Notes: generated by a model from the sequence alone, not told the origin. A DNA stretch of 64,000 bases from Lepiota brunneoincarnata (GCA_023014365.1 JAEBUN010000020.1:124001-188000); one strand, 5' to 3'; positions 8,690 to 21,330 are shown, counted from the stretch's first letter. Numbers and translations: made by a program.

Positions 8690-11600
8690 ATTTGGAGTGA
8701 ACAGACATCAAAACCCGTGGCCATCACCGCCCTGATAGACTCAGGAGCCCAAGGGAATTTCATATCCCACAAAGTCATTGAATGACATAGTTATCAAACC
8801 AAACAGCTGGACCAACCAATTCCACTCAGTAATGTTGATGGAACTGATAATCAACATGGCAAGATCCATGAATACATCAAAGTCAGAACCATCATTGATG
8901 GAAGAGACTGCACGCTAGAAGCATATGTCACAAACACTGGTGAGAAAGACCTCATCATCGGATTTCCCTGGTTGGAACAATACAATCCTGACATCAACCG
9001 GAAGACCAAGACATTCTCTTGGAAACCCCAAATCGACCACCAGTACTTTTCCAAACTCCTCAGAACCCTACAATGACCTGTCAAACTCAACTCCATTGCC
9101 ATGGACATAATGGCTGGAAAAACCTCCCAACCTGAGGAAAACCCCGAAGAATATGTCAACCTGTCAAATGTTGACCTCGATACCTTCTCTTTAGAAAGAG
9201 AAATGAACCTGATGCTTCTAACCCCATTAGAAGTAAACGCCAAAGCGACACATGCCACAACACTCCACAATGAGCAACACAACCCTACAAAATCAGCAAA
9301 ACAAAAAGGGAACCAACCAGAATCAAACAAGGAACCACTCGAGATCCCTCAGAGATTTGCCTGATGGGCTAAAATATTCAACAAGAAAGCATCCAAACAA
9401 TTCCCACCATCAAGAATGTTTGATCACGAAATCAAATTAAAACCAACATTCAAAGCAAAATCAATGAAACCTTATCAAGTGGCATCTGCCGAAGAAAATG
9501 CACTAAAGGAATTTATAGACAAAAACCTCCGAAAAGGGTATATCTGCCCCTCAAAATCCCCTATGGCATCACCCTTCTTCTTCGTTGCCAAGAAAGGAGG
9601 AGACCTCTGACCTTGCCAAGACTATCATTATCTAAACGATCACACTGTCAAAAATGCATACCCAATCCCCATGATTTCCTCTATCATGGATAAACTCAAA
9701 GGAGCTAAGTATTTTACTAAGCTCGACATCCACCTAGGATACAATAACATCAGAATCAAAGATGGTGATCAATGGAAAGCAGCGTTCAAGACTCCCATGG
9801 GTCTTTTTGAACCAACTGTCATGTTTTTCGGACTCTGCAATAGTCCCGCAACGTTCCAACACATGATGGACACACTATTCTCCGAAACAATGGAAAAAGG
9901 AGGAATCATCATCTACATGGATGATATCCTAATCTACAGTAAAACCCAGGAAGAAACCGACCGACTTACAGAAAAAGTACTGCAGATCCTGCAGGAAAAC
10001 AACCTCTACCTCAAAACAGAGAAATGCAAGTTCAACAAACAACGACTCAAATGTCTTGGCATGATCATCACACCAGACAAGATCAAAATGGATCCCGGAA
10101 AACTCAAGGGAATAGAAGACTGGCCAGTGCCGAAAACAGTCTGACACATTCAGAAATTCATTGGATTCTGTAACTTCTACCAGAAATTCATTCGCTGTTA
10201 CTCCCACCACACCAAACCCCTTAACCAACTCTTATCCAAATCGAACAAATTTGAATGGAAAGAAGAACAACAGAAAGTGTTTGAAACACTCAAGAACGAA
10301 TTCTTAAAGGAACCGGTACTCCTTATGCCCGACTCCACAAAACCCTTCAAAATAGAAGCTGATGCTTCCAAATTCGCATCAGGAGCTGTCCTGTACCAAC
10401 ACAACATCAACGGAATGCAGAAACCCGTATCATTCTATTCAAAGACGTTCGGACCAGCGGAATGCAATTACGATATCTACAACAGGGAACTCCTCGCTAT
10501 TATCTGAGCCCTCGAAGAATGGTGCCACTACCTCCTTGGCAGCCCCCATACTGTCTGCATCAGAACGGACCACCAGAACCTCACATACTGGCGTAAACCC
10601 CAGAAAATCAATTGCCGACAAGCACGATGGGTCCAAACCCTCGCCGATTATAACTTCAAACTAGAACATGTCCCAGGATCAAAGATTCCTGCACCAGATG
10701 CTCTATCAAGATGTCCAGACCACATCCCCAATGAGGATAACGATAACGAAGATGTCACCATGCTTCCAAACAACCTCTTTGTCGCCACGGTCAACATAGA
10801 AGATCAGGACTTAGTCACAGTACTCCCAGAACACCTCTTTATTGCCACCGTCGATATGGAACTCCAAGAAAGAATCACAGAATCACCCAAATACGATGCT
10901 AGAACCACCAAAGCATTCAAACTCCTGAAAGAAACCCATCCTAACGCTGCCGATAAAGACTTTGGAACAGTTCCGACCCCGAATGGTCCACTCCTCACAT
11001 TCCAAGAATGTGTCATCATTCCAGAAAACCTCCAACTCAGATGCAATGTCATCGCAAGATACCATGACCACCCTACACAGGGTCACCCTGGAGAACGGGA
11101 AACATACCACCTTGCCAAGAAGGAAGTATATTGGCCAGGAATGTCGATGTTCATAAAGAACTACGTCAAAGGCTGTCCTGAGTGCCAACAACATAAAATC
11201 ATACGCAGACCAGATTGTACACCGACTCAACCAATCCCACCATCATCTTCCAAATGCCCATTTGCCCAGATCTCATGGGATCTTATCACCAGTCTACCGC
11301 CTAGCGCCAGTCATAATGTGATATTGTCCATGGTGGACCATGGCCTTACAAAGGGGGTAATTTTTATCCCAACATCAGATCGATCAAATGCCGACGATAT
11401 TGGATGACTATTAATAGAAAAAGTCTTCACCAGATTCGGATTACCTGATAAAATCATATCAGATCGAGACCCCAGATTCGCTGCCAACTCCCTCCAAGAA
11501 CTAGCCAAATGTTTAAACATCCAACAGGCATTCTCAACTGCATACCACCCCCAGACAGATGGTTCCACCAAACGATACAATCAAGAAATTGAGACCTACC

Positions 11601-12375
11601 TTGCCATATACTGCACCAGAAACCCTCTTGATTGGTCAGAAACCCTCCCTATCGCCAAGTTTGCACACAGCTCCAAAATACATGCCTCAAGGCAGAAATC
11701 CCCATTTGAACTAATCATGGGATACAACCCTCCACCGATACCCACGGTAATGGAAACATCGAACTTTCATCAGTAGATGAATGCATCAGACTCCTTGATG
11801 ATGCCAGAAAAGAAGCACACATGGCACATCAACTCTCTGCTGATATTATGAAACAAAGAACCAGAAGAACCGTCAAACCCCTTGAAACACGTCAAAAAGT
11901 ATGGCTAGAAGCCAAAAACCTCAAACTCCCCTTCATCTCCAACAAAATATCCCCAAAACGACTGGGACCTTTCCTTATCTCAGAAGTCTTATTGCCACTC
12001 ACCTACAAACTAAAACTTCCGATCAAATGGAAGATACACCCAGTATTCCACAGAAACCTTCTAGCCCCATATACCGAAACAGAAGCATACAGATCTCATC
12101 CAACTCCACCACCACCAGACATCATCAATGAAGAAGAAGAATACAGAATAGAAGCCATTCTAAATCACCACCAATACTGCAGAAAACTCCAATATTACAT
12201 CAAATGGAAAGGATACTCCCACACGGAGAACGAATGGATCACCGATGAAACACTCCACACAAATGCCAAAGAATACTTAACCAAGTATAACGAAGCTCAT
12301 GGAATTCTCCAGAAAGAACGGGAACCCACCAGAACCAACCAAAGACAACTCCGCTCCCACACCAAACATACTTAA
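8690..12375 (+). pseudogene. Gypsy-B pol: protease, RT, RNase H, integrase, chromodomain
   Basis: The pol frame differs from gag. Protease keeps its active site (ALIDSGAQGNFIS, near 8730-8770). RT has ASPFFFVAKKGG (9570-9600), [15 protein letters not shown] and [11 protein letters not shown] (about 9910-9945). RNase H begins IEADASKFASGAVLY (about 10350). Integrase has the HHCC region near 11060-11190 (GCPECQQHK), SDRDPRFAA and YHPQTDG. The chromodomain at about 12130-12290 includes YYIKWKGYSHTENEW. TGA stops at 9362, 9608, 10142, 10505 and 11405 sit where relatives have Arg (for example DLRPCQDY and AIIRALEEW). A frameshift lies near 11755. TAA stop is 12373-12375. Confidence 0.9.
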
Positions 12376-12377
12376 AG

Positions 12378-13502
12378 ATGCCCATGAACCTCAATCTCAC
12401 TTGCCCCCAAACCACTCCTCCTTTCTCAACAACACCCTCACCAACATCCTCATCATCCTTGATCATCATCATCAACAATGCAAGTGTCAAACATACTGCA
12501 CTTCAGACAACTCCCGTTCCGGCCCCGTCTCCCTACACCCCCTCTCACACCTTCACTGCAACATACGCCTCCTCCAGGGATGAGACCCCTGACCCCAATG
12601 ACACCCCAGAACCAACAGCTGCTCCAGCCGCCTCCCTTAGATACCATACAGCTGGAGTACGATCATATGGACCAGATCACCCTTCTGATGGAGATCTGTG
12701 CAAGGCTGCCACCGATGGAGCCTTTACGACTAAATTGGAACACACTTCAATTTCAGAATATGACTGACAACTTTGGTACAACTATACCCACCACGTACGA
12801 CAGACTAAGGCTCTCACTACTGCGTACAATACGTAACATGCCTGGGCACAATCACTTGAGCGACTTCTCTGCTCAAGATTGGGCCTCATGTCCGAGGTGT
12901 TGAAGAACCTACCCAAACGAGATGAGGTACATACCTCACAACCCCCTACCGCAACCATCCCTACCACTACCACGATGACCACTGCTGCAATCATCACCAC
13001 CATCCCCAACAAGGGAAGAAAGCCCACCAGTGTCAGAAATCCCTTCAGACTTCTCACCCCCACCAAGAACACCACCCACACCATTGCCAATAACAACGTC
13101 CCGATTCAGAACTTCCCCAATCCCATTCACTCACAAACCAACCCCTGAACCACCGACAGATCAGTCTGTATCCAATGCAGACACACAGGGCACTGGGCCA
13201 TGGATTGCCCCCAATTTGCCTGCCTCGGATGCAAGCAATATGCCCCAGGGCATTACTCGTATGACTGTATCAAGTATAGATGCCCCCACTGCACCGTTTT
13301 CCAACCGCGCCATAAACGGACCAAATGCCCAAGTTGAAAGACTCGACACGCCCCCTACTCCAGAAATCCAGCAACCTGTCCCTCAACCACTCCCACAACT
13401 CACCATAGATACATCAACCTCACTCATGACAATTATTACGAGGAATGCTACGACGACGTGGCTGAATCAAACATTACAGGAGAACCATGTGGCTCCTTCT
13501 GA
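12378..13502 (+). pseudogene. Gypsy-B ORF3 with three tandem CCHC zinc knuckles
   Basis: ATG 12378 is 2 nt after the pol stop, in a new phase. The frame spans 375 codons to TGA 13502, with internal stops at about 12765 (TGA), 12834 (TAA), 13146 (TGA) and 13340 (TGA). After a Ser/Thr/Pro-rich N-terminus come three knuckles between 13167 and 13341: CIQCRHTGHWAMDC, CLGCKQYAPGHYSYDC and CPHCTVFQPRHKRTKC. The end VAESNITGEPCGSF matches ORF3 of family A. Function is unknown; nucleic-acid binding is inferred. Confidence 0.7.
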
Positions 13503-13746
13503 AGAAAACCCAACCACCCCACCAGAAGAAAGGATAGAGAGTCCCCACTTCAGATGCCTTCTATATGACATTTTCTATCCGGGACAACCTCCATCCCCAG
13601 AAACTGCCACTATACTTGATCTCCACAGAACCCCCACTCCCACCTTTTCTCCCGTCATTCCTCCCAGACCAGACTCCACCGACCAAACCCAGATTGAGTA
13701 CTACAAACCAAATTACCTAGCCGAACACCCGGAAGAAGGAAACTAA
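13030..13746 (+). other. Second open frame overlapping Gypsy-B ORF3
   Basis: A 238-codon Pro/Thr-rich frame in another phase overlaps the knuckles and ends 37 bp before the 3' LTR. Its last ~80 residues (from ENPTTPPEERIES to LAEHPEEGN) lie beyond the ORF3 stop and look protein-like, in the same relative position as the acidic ORF4 of family A. The part overlapping the knuckles may be a shadow. Confidence 0.35.
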
Positions 13747-13783
13747 CAAGTTGTATGGAAAACAACTCTAGAAACGGACCTAA

Positions 13784-14167
13784 TGTTATCAGAAATCCTA
13801 TCAGAAGGACAGGTATTTTTAGCTATATTTCCCATGTCACTATGAAACTATCAGTAGTGTACATCAGAAAGACGATTCTTACCACATGCCTTGTGTTTCT
13901 TATCTCTGACTCATAGTTACCTTGGTCCAGACTATTATAGTAGGAGTACAGCCACACTTAGAAGTATATAAGGATACAGTACAATACCTTGTATCCTTAT
14001 CTTAGTGTTATAAAGTTCTTGCCTCCTATACCTCTTTGCCATAACTGGCTGGACTTATAGTGCTCCATCGTTTCCAAGTCACACTTAGTAGGACAGGACC
14101 AAGTCTGTATAGACATCCTGTGTTGAACCCCGTGCTACTCAAGAGCGAACCCCTAACCCAGGTAACA
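13784..14167 (+). repeat. 3' LTR of Gypsy-B (384 bp)
   Basis: Matches 5991-6378 apart from a 4-bp gap and a few transitions. It ends GGTAACA, followed by duplication CCCCA (14168-14172) and the resumed A1 integrase. Confidence 0.95.
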
Positions 14168-16197
14168 CCCCATGTGTGTCATTCTCTTTTGCAGGCATTA
14201 GGAGGCTTGCATGAAACTTGTTGTGGATCTTCCATTTGATGGGTAATTTTAGCTCGTAAATAACAGGTCCAAGTTTTCTTGTTATGGTGAAGGGACCTTC
14301 TTGGCATTGGGCCAGTTTCTTTGAGGCGTACTGAATTGGGAGGTTGTGATTGTCTAGCCAAACCTTTTGTCCAACTTTTAGATTGATATCTGGCCAGTTA
14401 TATCTTGCAGCCATTTTTAGTCTGGCTTGTTCATGCGTAGCTTGAGCTTCTTGGTGTATCTTGGCAAGGTATTTAAACTTCTCTCCTATTGCTGGAATGT
14501 TCGTTGGCTCCTTGGAGGTTGGAAATCCTTTGGGGTTTGATCTATAGAGGAGTTCAAATGAGGTATGTTGGTATTTGGCATGTGTCTTCAAGTTGTGAAC
14601 ATATTCTAGGAGTGGGAGTGCCTTTGCCCATTTGTTTGGGTTTGATGAGCAATAGATGCCAAGGTATAGTTCTATTTCTTGATTGAATTGCTCTGTTTGT
14701 CTGTCTGTCTGTGGGTGGTAGGCAGTAGAGAGTGCTTGTTTGATTCCAAGTTGTTTGTAGAATTCTTTCATGGATTTGGCAGTGAATCTGGGGTCGCGAT
14801 CGCTGAGAATCTTCTCAGGGAGGCCAAATCTAGAGAATAGCCATTTGATAAGAATTTTGGCAATCTTGTCCATGTTGGCAGTTTTCACAGTAGGTTCTAG
14901 AATTATCCCCTTCGTAAGCTGGTCGACCACAACCAGTATAGAATCATGGGGTCTGTCCGGGGGTAGGTCTGTGATAAGATCCATCGAGATATTCGAGAAT
15001 GGACAGGTAGAACAGGGTCCAGGGATAGGTTGAAGCGGTGGCTTCAGGGGGTGGCAATTGATCTTGTATTGTTGGCAAGCACCACATCCTCAGATGTAGT
15101 TCTTGACAAATGATCGCATCCCAGGCCAATAGGTGTACTCCTGGAGTTTTCTAGTGGTTTCTGCGATTCCAGGGTGTCCTGTGGTTGGTGAGTCATGTAC
15201 TCTTTGCAGTAGGTGGCATCTGAGATGTAGATCTTGAGGTATAAATAGCTTTTCATGAACATATGGGTGTCCTGAGTCATCTTCTTGGGTGATGTTGGTT
15301 TGTTTCTTCTTCCACAGCTCCTTTATTTTGTGCTTCGTCGTTTTGTCAATAATACAGATGTGCTGTGATCATTCTGGGGTAAAGAATTTATCAGGTAGGG
15401 CAACAATCTGTTTGTTGTCTTTTATCTTGGGTTCATGGTCAGGTCATCTTGAGAGAGCATCCGCTGGTCCATTTTTCTTTCCAGGGATGTGCCGGATTTC
15501 AATGTCAAATCATTGCATGTAGGCAATCCATCAAGCTTGTCTTCTACTGAGATCCTTGGGTTTTCTCCAGCGGCAAAGGTTGTCATGATCTGACCATACA
15601 ATGGTCTTGTGAGATGATCCTTCTATGTGGTGGCGCCATTCCTTGAGTGCTCGGATTATGGTGAAGAGTTCTTGTTTGGAGCAATGATAGTTGCGTTTGG
15701 CTGGTGAGAATCCTTTTGAAAAGTATGCGACTGGGTGTTTAACTCCATTATTATTGTATTGAAGGAGGACTGCTCCTGATGCAAATAATGATGCATCGCA
15801 TTCAATTTTGAAAGGTTTGTCTCGGTCTGGTACCATTAGTACCGGTTCACTTTGAAATTTTCTCTTGAGGGTGTCAAAGGTGTTTTGGCATTCTTCTGTC
15901 CATTTGAATTTCTTGGTTTTGGACATTAGAGCATTGAGGGGTTTAGCCCATGTGGCGTATTGATGTATAAACTTCCAGTAGAAGTTGCAAAATCCTATGA
16001 ATTTGCATACATCGTGTGGGGTAGTCGGTGTTGGCCATTGAGCAATGCCTTTGAGTTTTGCTGGGTCCATTGAGACTGAGTCTGGAGTGATGATAACTCC
16101 TAGATATTTGAGTCGTTGGTGTTCGAATTTGCATTTCTCGGTCTTGAGGTATAGATCGTTGTCCTTGAGTATCTTGAGTACTTCTCTTGTAAGACGT

Positions 16198-17500
16198 TGA
16201 TACGCCGATTTCACACCTATACATGAATTCCGTACTCCGGAACGATTCTCTACATAGAATCATTGGCTATATCATTAAAGAACTCTATAAAGGATTGGTA
16301 CTATATCCCATAGTAGCCAGTTCGACCGAACTGAGGATATTCGAGCCTCGGAAGTGTTCAAACCAGCTCATTATCACTAAGCTTAGTGAACCAAGCTATC
16401 AGAACGCTCTCTGGAGGGATTCAGGGCTCTACATAGCCTATCGAGTATACCCCGGTTGCATCAAGGGACCTTACAAGCAGTTTTCTGATGAACCCAAATG
16501 TGTTTGAACATAAAAGAATGTACCTAGCGGCTGTCGCAGGTGTATTACGTCTATAGCAAGTTCAATAATGATGACCGGACCACGGAACGGAACGTCCAAC
16601 GTTTGGGAGGCAATACCCGATGCCCAAAACCCTAGAAATATCAAAGACTCCTAATTAACAAGTGCTTTGTGGGTCCCGGCACTTCGGCATACTGCTTAAC
16701 TGAGATTAATTACAATGGATCAAGGGATTGTCCATCCGCTATACATTCCGATCATAATTGATCCGGAAACTTAATGCGCTCACGTGGACGCAGAATAATG
16801 CAGACGAGCATGGAACACATCTGGCTGGATTGCCATTCGTTAATCAGAGAAAAACCCATAACCCAGGGTGAGGTAGAAATGCTGCCGAACCTTCCAAAAT
16901 GTTCTACAGTGCCTGTAACAATTAAGCTTATTGTTTTCTATTTCATATTTACTATCTCTCGTATGTATCTAAACAATATAAATACAGTCACACTTGTTCG
17001 TGAAGAAGGAGGAGGTCTCACCCCCGCTTCCACACACAAGTCTGCAAGCCGTGATCAAGAACGGTTTCAGAGGGCTATTTAGTGTGCGTCGTTAAGTGTG
17101 ATTTCTTCGGTCATCAACCAACCCAGAGACAGAGACAGAGACCAGAGTTTAGAGTTTAGAGTTCCAGAGTGCTAGAGATAGAGACAGAGACAGAGACCAG
17201 AGTTCAGAGACCAGAGACCAGAGACCAGAGACCCAGCACTTTGAATTGGCAGGGATTGTCCTTTCATTGTTGCACCGTATGGCTAAGATAACTTCAACGG
17301 CTGTTCGTTAACCTCTAAAAACACTACTCTCTTGAATTTTGCTGTCAGAATGCACCCCCAGAACACCCTAAAAGACGAAACTGTTCATTATCTATCTCAT
17401 TCCACTTGTATTAGCTTAAGCTTATCGAATTGTGGCTAAGCTTAGTGAAAACAAGCCCACTATCTATATTAAAACCAACGAAAGTTTCTCCACCTTTTCA
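16198..17500 (+). repeat. Solo LTR of family C (1303 bp) inside A1 reverse transcriptase
   Basis: Begins TGATACGCC and ends CCTTTTCA, flanked by ACGT (16194-16197 and 17501-17504; the match extends to ACGTTG if the element's TG is counted). The A1 RT reading frame resumes exactly after it (KTKQELQR, then RLTREVLKIL). The right 837 bp repeat at 1-835. TATA-like AATATAAATA is near 16976. It has no internal coding region. Confidence 0.9.
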
Positions 17501-19159
17501 ACGTTGGAGTTCTTGTTTTGTTTTTGTGTGGATGAGGATGTCGTCCATGTAAACAATTACTCCTCCATTATCGATGAGTTTTTGGATTAGCAAGTCCATC
17601 ATAGTTTGGAAGGTTGCTGGGGAGTTGCACATTCCGAAAAACATGACTGTAGGTTCGAATAATCCTTGGGGTGTTCTGAAGGCTCCTTTCCATTTATCTT
17701 CTTTGCATATATGGATGTTATTATATCCTGCTTGTACATCAAGCTTAGTAAAGTATCTTGATCCTCAAAGTTTGTTGAGAATGTGTGAGATGAGAGGGAG
17801 GTTGTATGCATTCTTGACAGTGTGTTCGTTGAGGTACCTGTAGTCTTGACAGGGATGTAGTTTTCCATCTTTCTTTCCTACAAAGAAGAAAGGTGAGGCC
17901 ATTGGTGATTTGGATGGTTGAATGTATCCTTTCTGAAGGTTTTCTTCGAGGAATGTGTCAAGTTCTTTTTCTTCGTTAAGGGAGAGTCGGTAAGATTTCA
18001 TAGTGATTGGCTTGAATGATTCCTTGAGTTCAATCTTGTGATCCCATGGTTGTTGTGGGGGGAATTGTTCAGCTTGTTTCTTGCTGAATACTGGGAGGTA
18101 TTCATGGAATTCTGCAGGTACAACTTTTCTTGGGTTGTCGTTCTTCTTTTCTCCATGTTGTACAGCAAGGAATTGTGATGCTGAGGCTTTGAAGTTGATT
18201 TCTTTGAAGCTGGTAGGCTCAAGGGTGGAGATGTGATTGAGTTGGTCATTGTAGATCCAATCAGGTTCCATAGATTGGATGAGTTCTTGGTAGATAGTGT
18301 TGTCCCAATGTTTGTTTCTCCAGTGTAATTGTTTGGCATCCCAGTTGATGTCTGGGTTATGTTCTGTGAGCCAAGGGAATCCAAGGATGAGTCTTGGGCT
18401 TCCAAGGGAGACTACTTTTGGTTTGATCTCCATATCCTTTCTGTTAACCGTTAGGTTGAGGATTGTATAATGGGTGGCTGTTCCATTTTCATTAATGGAT
18501 CCATTGGCATTTTGTACTTTGATGGGTTGATCAAGGGGTACTGTCTTGAATGAGTGTTGTCTGACCATTCCAGGGTCGATGAAATTTCCTGCTGCTCCTC
18601 AATTGAGTAGGGCAAGTGGTTCCACGCTTTTGGGTCCTTCCTTAGTGATTTTGTATTTTTGGATTTGGCAGGGTAGATGTATTACGCGTGCTGACAATTC
18701 CTGTAGCTTTACAACATTAATGTCATTGTGTGGATAATGAAAGGAAGGGGGTCTTTGTGGAGGGCTAGACATGGTGGCTAGTCTCCTTAGGCAAAATCCT
18801 TAACCAGAGGGGCATCTGGGTGGTTGGATTCATTTGTGAAGTATTTGTAAATGTCCTTGACTTCTTCGTCGGTTGCATCTTCTAGTATGTTGTATAGGGA
18901 GTTCTTCTTCCTATAACTTGCTTGTCTTCTTCTGGATATTGCATTTGACCAGTTTCTGGCATCCAAATTGCAGGGTAATTCAGATTGGCGATATATTGTC
19001 TTCTTGGTGGGACATTCACGGGCAAAGTATCCAGTCTTGCGGCAGTTGAAGCATCTCTTTTCCTTGAGATCCCTTCTCTGGGCATCTGTGAGGATTGCGT
19101 TGAGGGCTTTGCAGGTGCGCTCCTGTACCAACTGGTGGAGTCTGTCTTCTTCGGTCTCC

Positions 19160-19469
19160 TGTAAGGGGACTATATCCCCTTACGCAAGGTACGTCTAGGG
19201 GTCTGTGGTGGGTATCCGTGCTCGGCCTCTCTAGCCGATGCCCGATGCCTAAGCCCGGCCTCGGCCTTCGGCCACCCCCATCCCCGAGTCTAACCCACGT
19301 GCGACTGACGTTGTTTGTATATTGCTTGCGTACGTTATGTTCTAGTAGCTACGTAGTGTTTGGCTACCCGGTCTGTGCGCAGGCCTCTATGTATATAAGT
19401 AGTGTGGGTGTCGATTGTATTCGCCACCCAAATATCAACTTGGTTCCGGTGCTCTTACTTCCCCTAACA
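19160..19469 (+). repeat. Solo LTR of family D (310 bp)
   Basis: Begins TGTAAGGGGAC and ends CCCCTAACA with duplication TCTCC at 19155-19159 and 19470-19474. A TATA box TATATAAG sits near 19392. It interrupts the A1 gag without changing its phase (315 bp in total). It is much richer in CpG than the surrounding element, so it is probably younger. Its left end contains the perfect palindrome GTAAGGGGA-CTATA-TCCCCTTAC. Confidence 0.9.
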
Positions 19470-20632
19470 TCTCCTCGTCTTCATCAGCTTCCTCAGTGAG
19501 TAGATCTGGCTCTTCCTCAAAGTCAAGGTTGTAGACCGCTTTGGCGAGTTGGTCAATATCCATTGCATTAGGGTCTGTCGCTTGATAGGGGAGTGGGACA
19601 CAGCACGTAAAAGCATTTCTTTTCCCTTTAAATGAGCGAGGGCACGAAGTTGTTGGAAACAAGGGAGCTCCTCGAGTTTGCATATAGTCGCATTGAGTTT
19701 GTAATATTTGATATGCTGTTTGAGCTTGCTTGAACCAGTCATTGAGTTTGTTTCCTGGATTGAGGCTAATTGTCTTGATTGTGATGGGGCGATCCAGCCC
19801 GTTCTTGAAATAGTTGACTGCCGCCACTCCATCTCCAAGGTTGGCCTGATAGGCAAGTATCTGGAACTGGGATATGTAATCGTTGATATATCATCCATTC
19901 TGTTTGAGGTGGTGGATTCTGTCCATTGCATTTGCAGGGACATTGTTTGGGGCAAAGGATGTGTTGAGTCCTTCCAGGAATTTCTTCCATGTTGGAAGGG
20001 TTTGGCTTCCATCAAGTTCCTTGTTTGATTCCAAGAATGCTCCTCTCCATGTTGCGGTGGGGCTGGTGGACATGTATGAAAGGGCAAATTGTATCTTGGT
20101 CTTATCATCAGAAAAGGCACCAGGCTTTGCATCGATGTATAGTTGTATGGTATCCTTCCAGAGATGGTAGTAGTCGGTCTCTCCATTAAAGGTTGGGGGT
20201 GTATTGATCTTTGCGGAGGAGGCCATATTGTTAGTGTCAGAGGTTGTGGATTCCTCGTCGGAAGTGTGAATAGACCCGGTAGTGGGGCTAACTTTCAGAT
20301 GGTTTGGATTGTACAGGGGAACTGGATTGAGGCAGTGAGTGTACCAGTGATCCAAGTGGTGATATGAGGGGTGAAGATGTTCTTGGGGGTTCCTGTTGCA
20401 AAGTGTTGTCGCAAGGTCTTGTACTTGTTGAGGGTTGAGGACCAGAGGATGGGGCAGGTGTTCTATGAATCAGCTCCCCACACTTTGAGCAGGTAGAGGT
20501 GGCAGTTCTTTCAGGTGGTGGTTGTTTGGGTAGGGATTGAAGAACTGATGCTGGGGGTGCTGGGTATCCTGGGTCTTCTGTTCAACATTGAACTCTCTTG
20601 GTAGGTTGTGTAGGGTACGGTGCAGAACCAGG

Positions 20633-21330
20633 TGTTATGATCCGTGCTCCTTCTGTATCCGAGGATAACTGGAGACGGCCTTCAATCACTCTACAAGGTG
20701 TCCGAAACGGTTGGCCTTATAGAGCTTAGTGGATCGCGCTCAATGAGATAACGAGGGAAGACGCCAAGTTAAGGCAGAGAGGTAAACGACCGCTGTTAAC
20801 AAGATTAAAGCTTGAGGCTTTAATCTCTACTTGTACAGGCCTTATATACCTATGAGATGCTATATACTCGTTATAGGTTACTTGGCTGTTCTACTGGTCG
20901 TGCGCAGTCCTGACCATGATGCACATCCTGGCTGATGGCATCCTAGCGTTATTTATATTACAATGAGTCAGTACTCTCGCTACTGCTGTGCGATGTTCCA
21001 TCGCTTTCCTCTGACTCATAACCTCCTTCTCCCGATTGTATCTCCATGGAGTCTTCTCCATTCTCGCTCTCCATTCTCTCGGTGCTTCCATCCGCATCGG
21101 AGGTTGGATCGGTTGATCCATGGTTACCTTCCTCGTCCTCGGGGTATTCCAATATATCCTCCAAGGTTATCTCCATTCCTGCTTCTCTCGCCAGGTCCTG
21201 CATGGCGGTGTAGTATTCCCCTTCCTCGTCTTCGTATTCTTGTGCCCGTAGTTGGTCTGTAGTCTCCTGTACCCATCTTGTAAAGTCGAACAGTAATTCT
21301 TGTTCCTCCTGGTCTGGACTGTTCATAACA
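20633..21330 (-). repeat. Solo LTR-A3 of family A (698 bp) inside A1 gag
   Basis: Runs from TGTTATGATCC to GTTCATAACA on the plus strand, with duplication CCAGG at 20628-20632 and 21331-21335. This clean insertion fixes the true length of the family A LTR at ~698 bp, including the acidic ORF4 segment (minus strand 21326-20958, open, starting MNSPDQEEQELLFDF). It keeps more CpG than the A1 LTRs, so it is likely a later arrival. Confidence 0.95.

Larger units (their letters stand above)
5991..14167 (+). mobile_element. Gypsy-B: full-length chromodomain Ty3/Gypsy element nested in A1 integrase
   Basis: The 8177-bp element has two LTRs (388 and 384 bp, TGTTATCAG to GGTAACA) and a 5-bp duplication CCCCA at 5986-5990 and 14168-14172. 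It splits the A1 integrase after residues THGV. Inside are a self-priming site, gag, pol with chromodomain, and ORF3. The two LTRs differ by a 4-bp deletion and a few substitutions. Both gag and pol contain stops, mostly TGA, plus a frameshift near 11755, so the copy is dead. Confidence 0.95.
5645..18772 (-). pseudogene. Gypsy-A1 pol: protease, RT, RNase H, integrase, chromodomain (split by two insertions)
   Basis: Pol begins at ATG 18772, 14 nt after the gag stop and in another phase. Order: protease near 18600 (LLN then TGA then GAAGNFIDPG; the catalytic Asp is Asn); RT 18000-17501 (ASPFFFVGKKDGK, VYMDDILIHTK), interrupted by solo LTR-C; RT/RNase H 16197-15531 (GFCNFYWKFI, ECDASLFASGAVL, KEWRHHIEGS); integrase 15300-14173 (WPGMRSFVKNYI, GCGACQQYK, SDRDPRF, YHPQTDRQTE), interrupted by Gypsy-B; then the chromodomain near 5950-5790 (FLVRWKGYLPTKDSWEPE). 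Most in-frame stops are TGA at Arg positions. Stop TAG is at 5647-5645. Confidence 0.9.

Noticed and set aside
1..17500. Two C-family repeats as the two LTRs of one 17-kb element
   Set aside because: The right copy has its own ACGT duplication on both sides and splits the A1 RT frame, and the DNA between the copies belongs to other elements.
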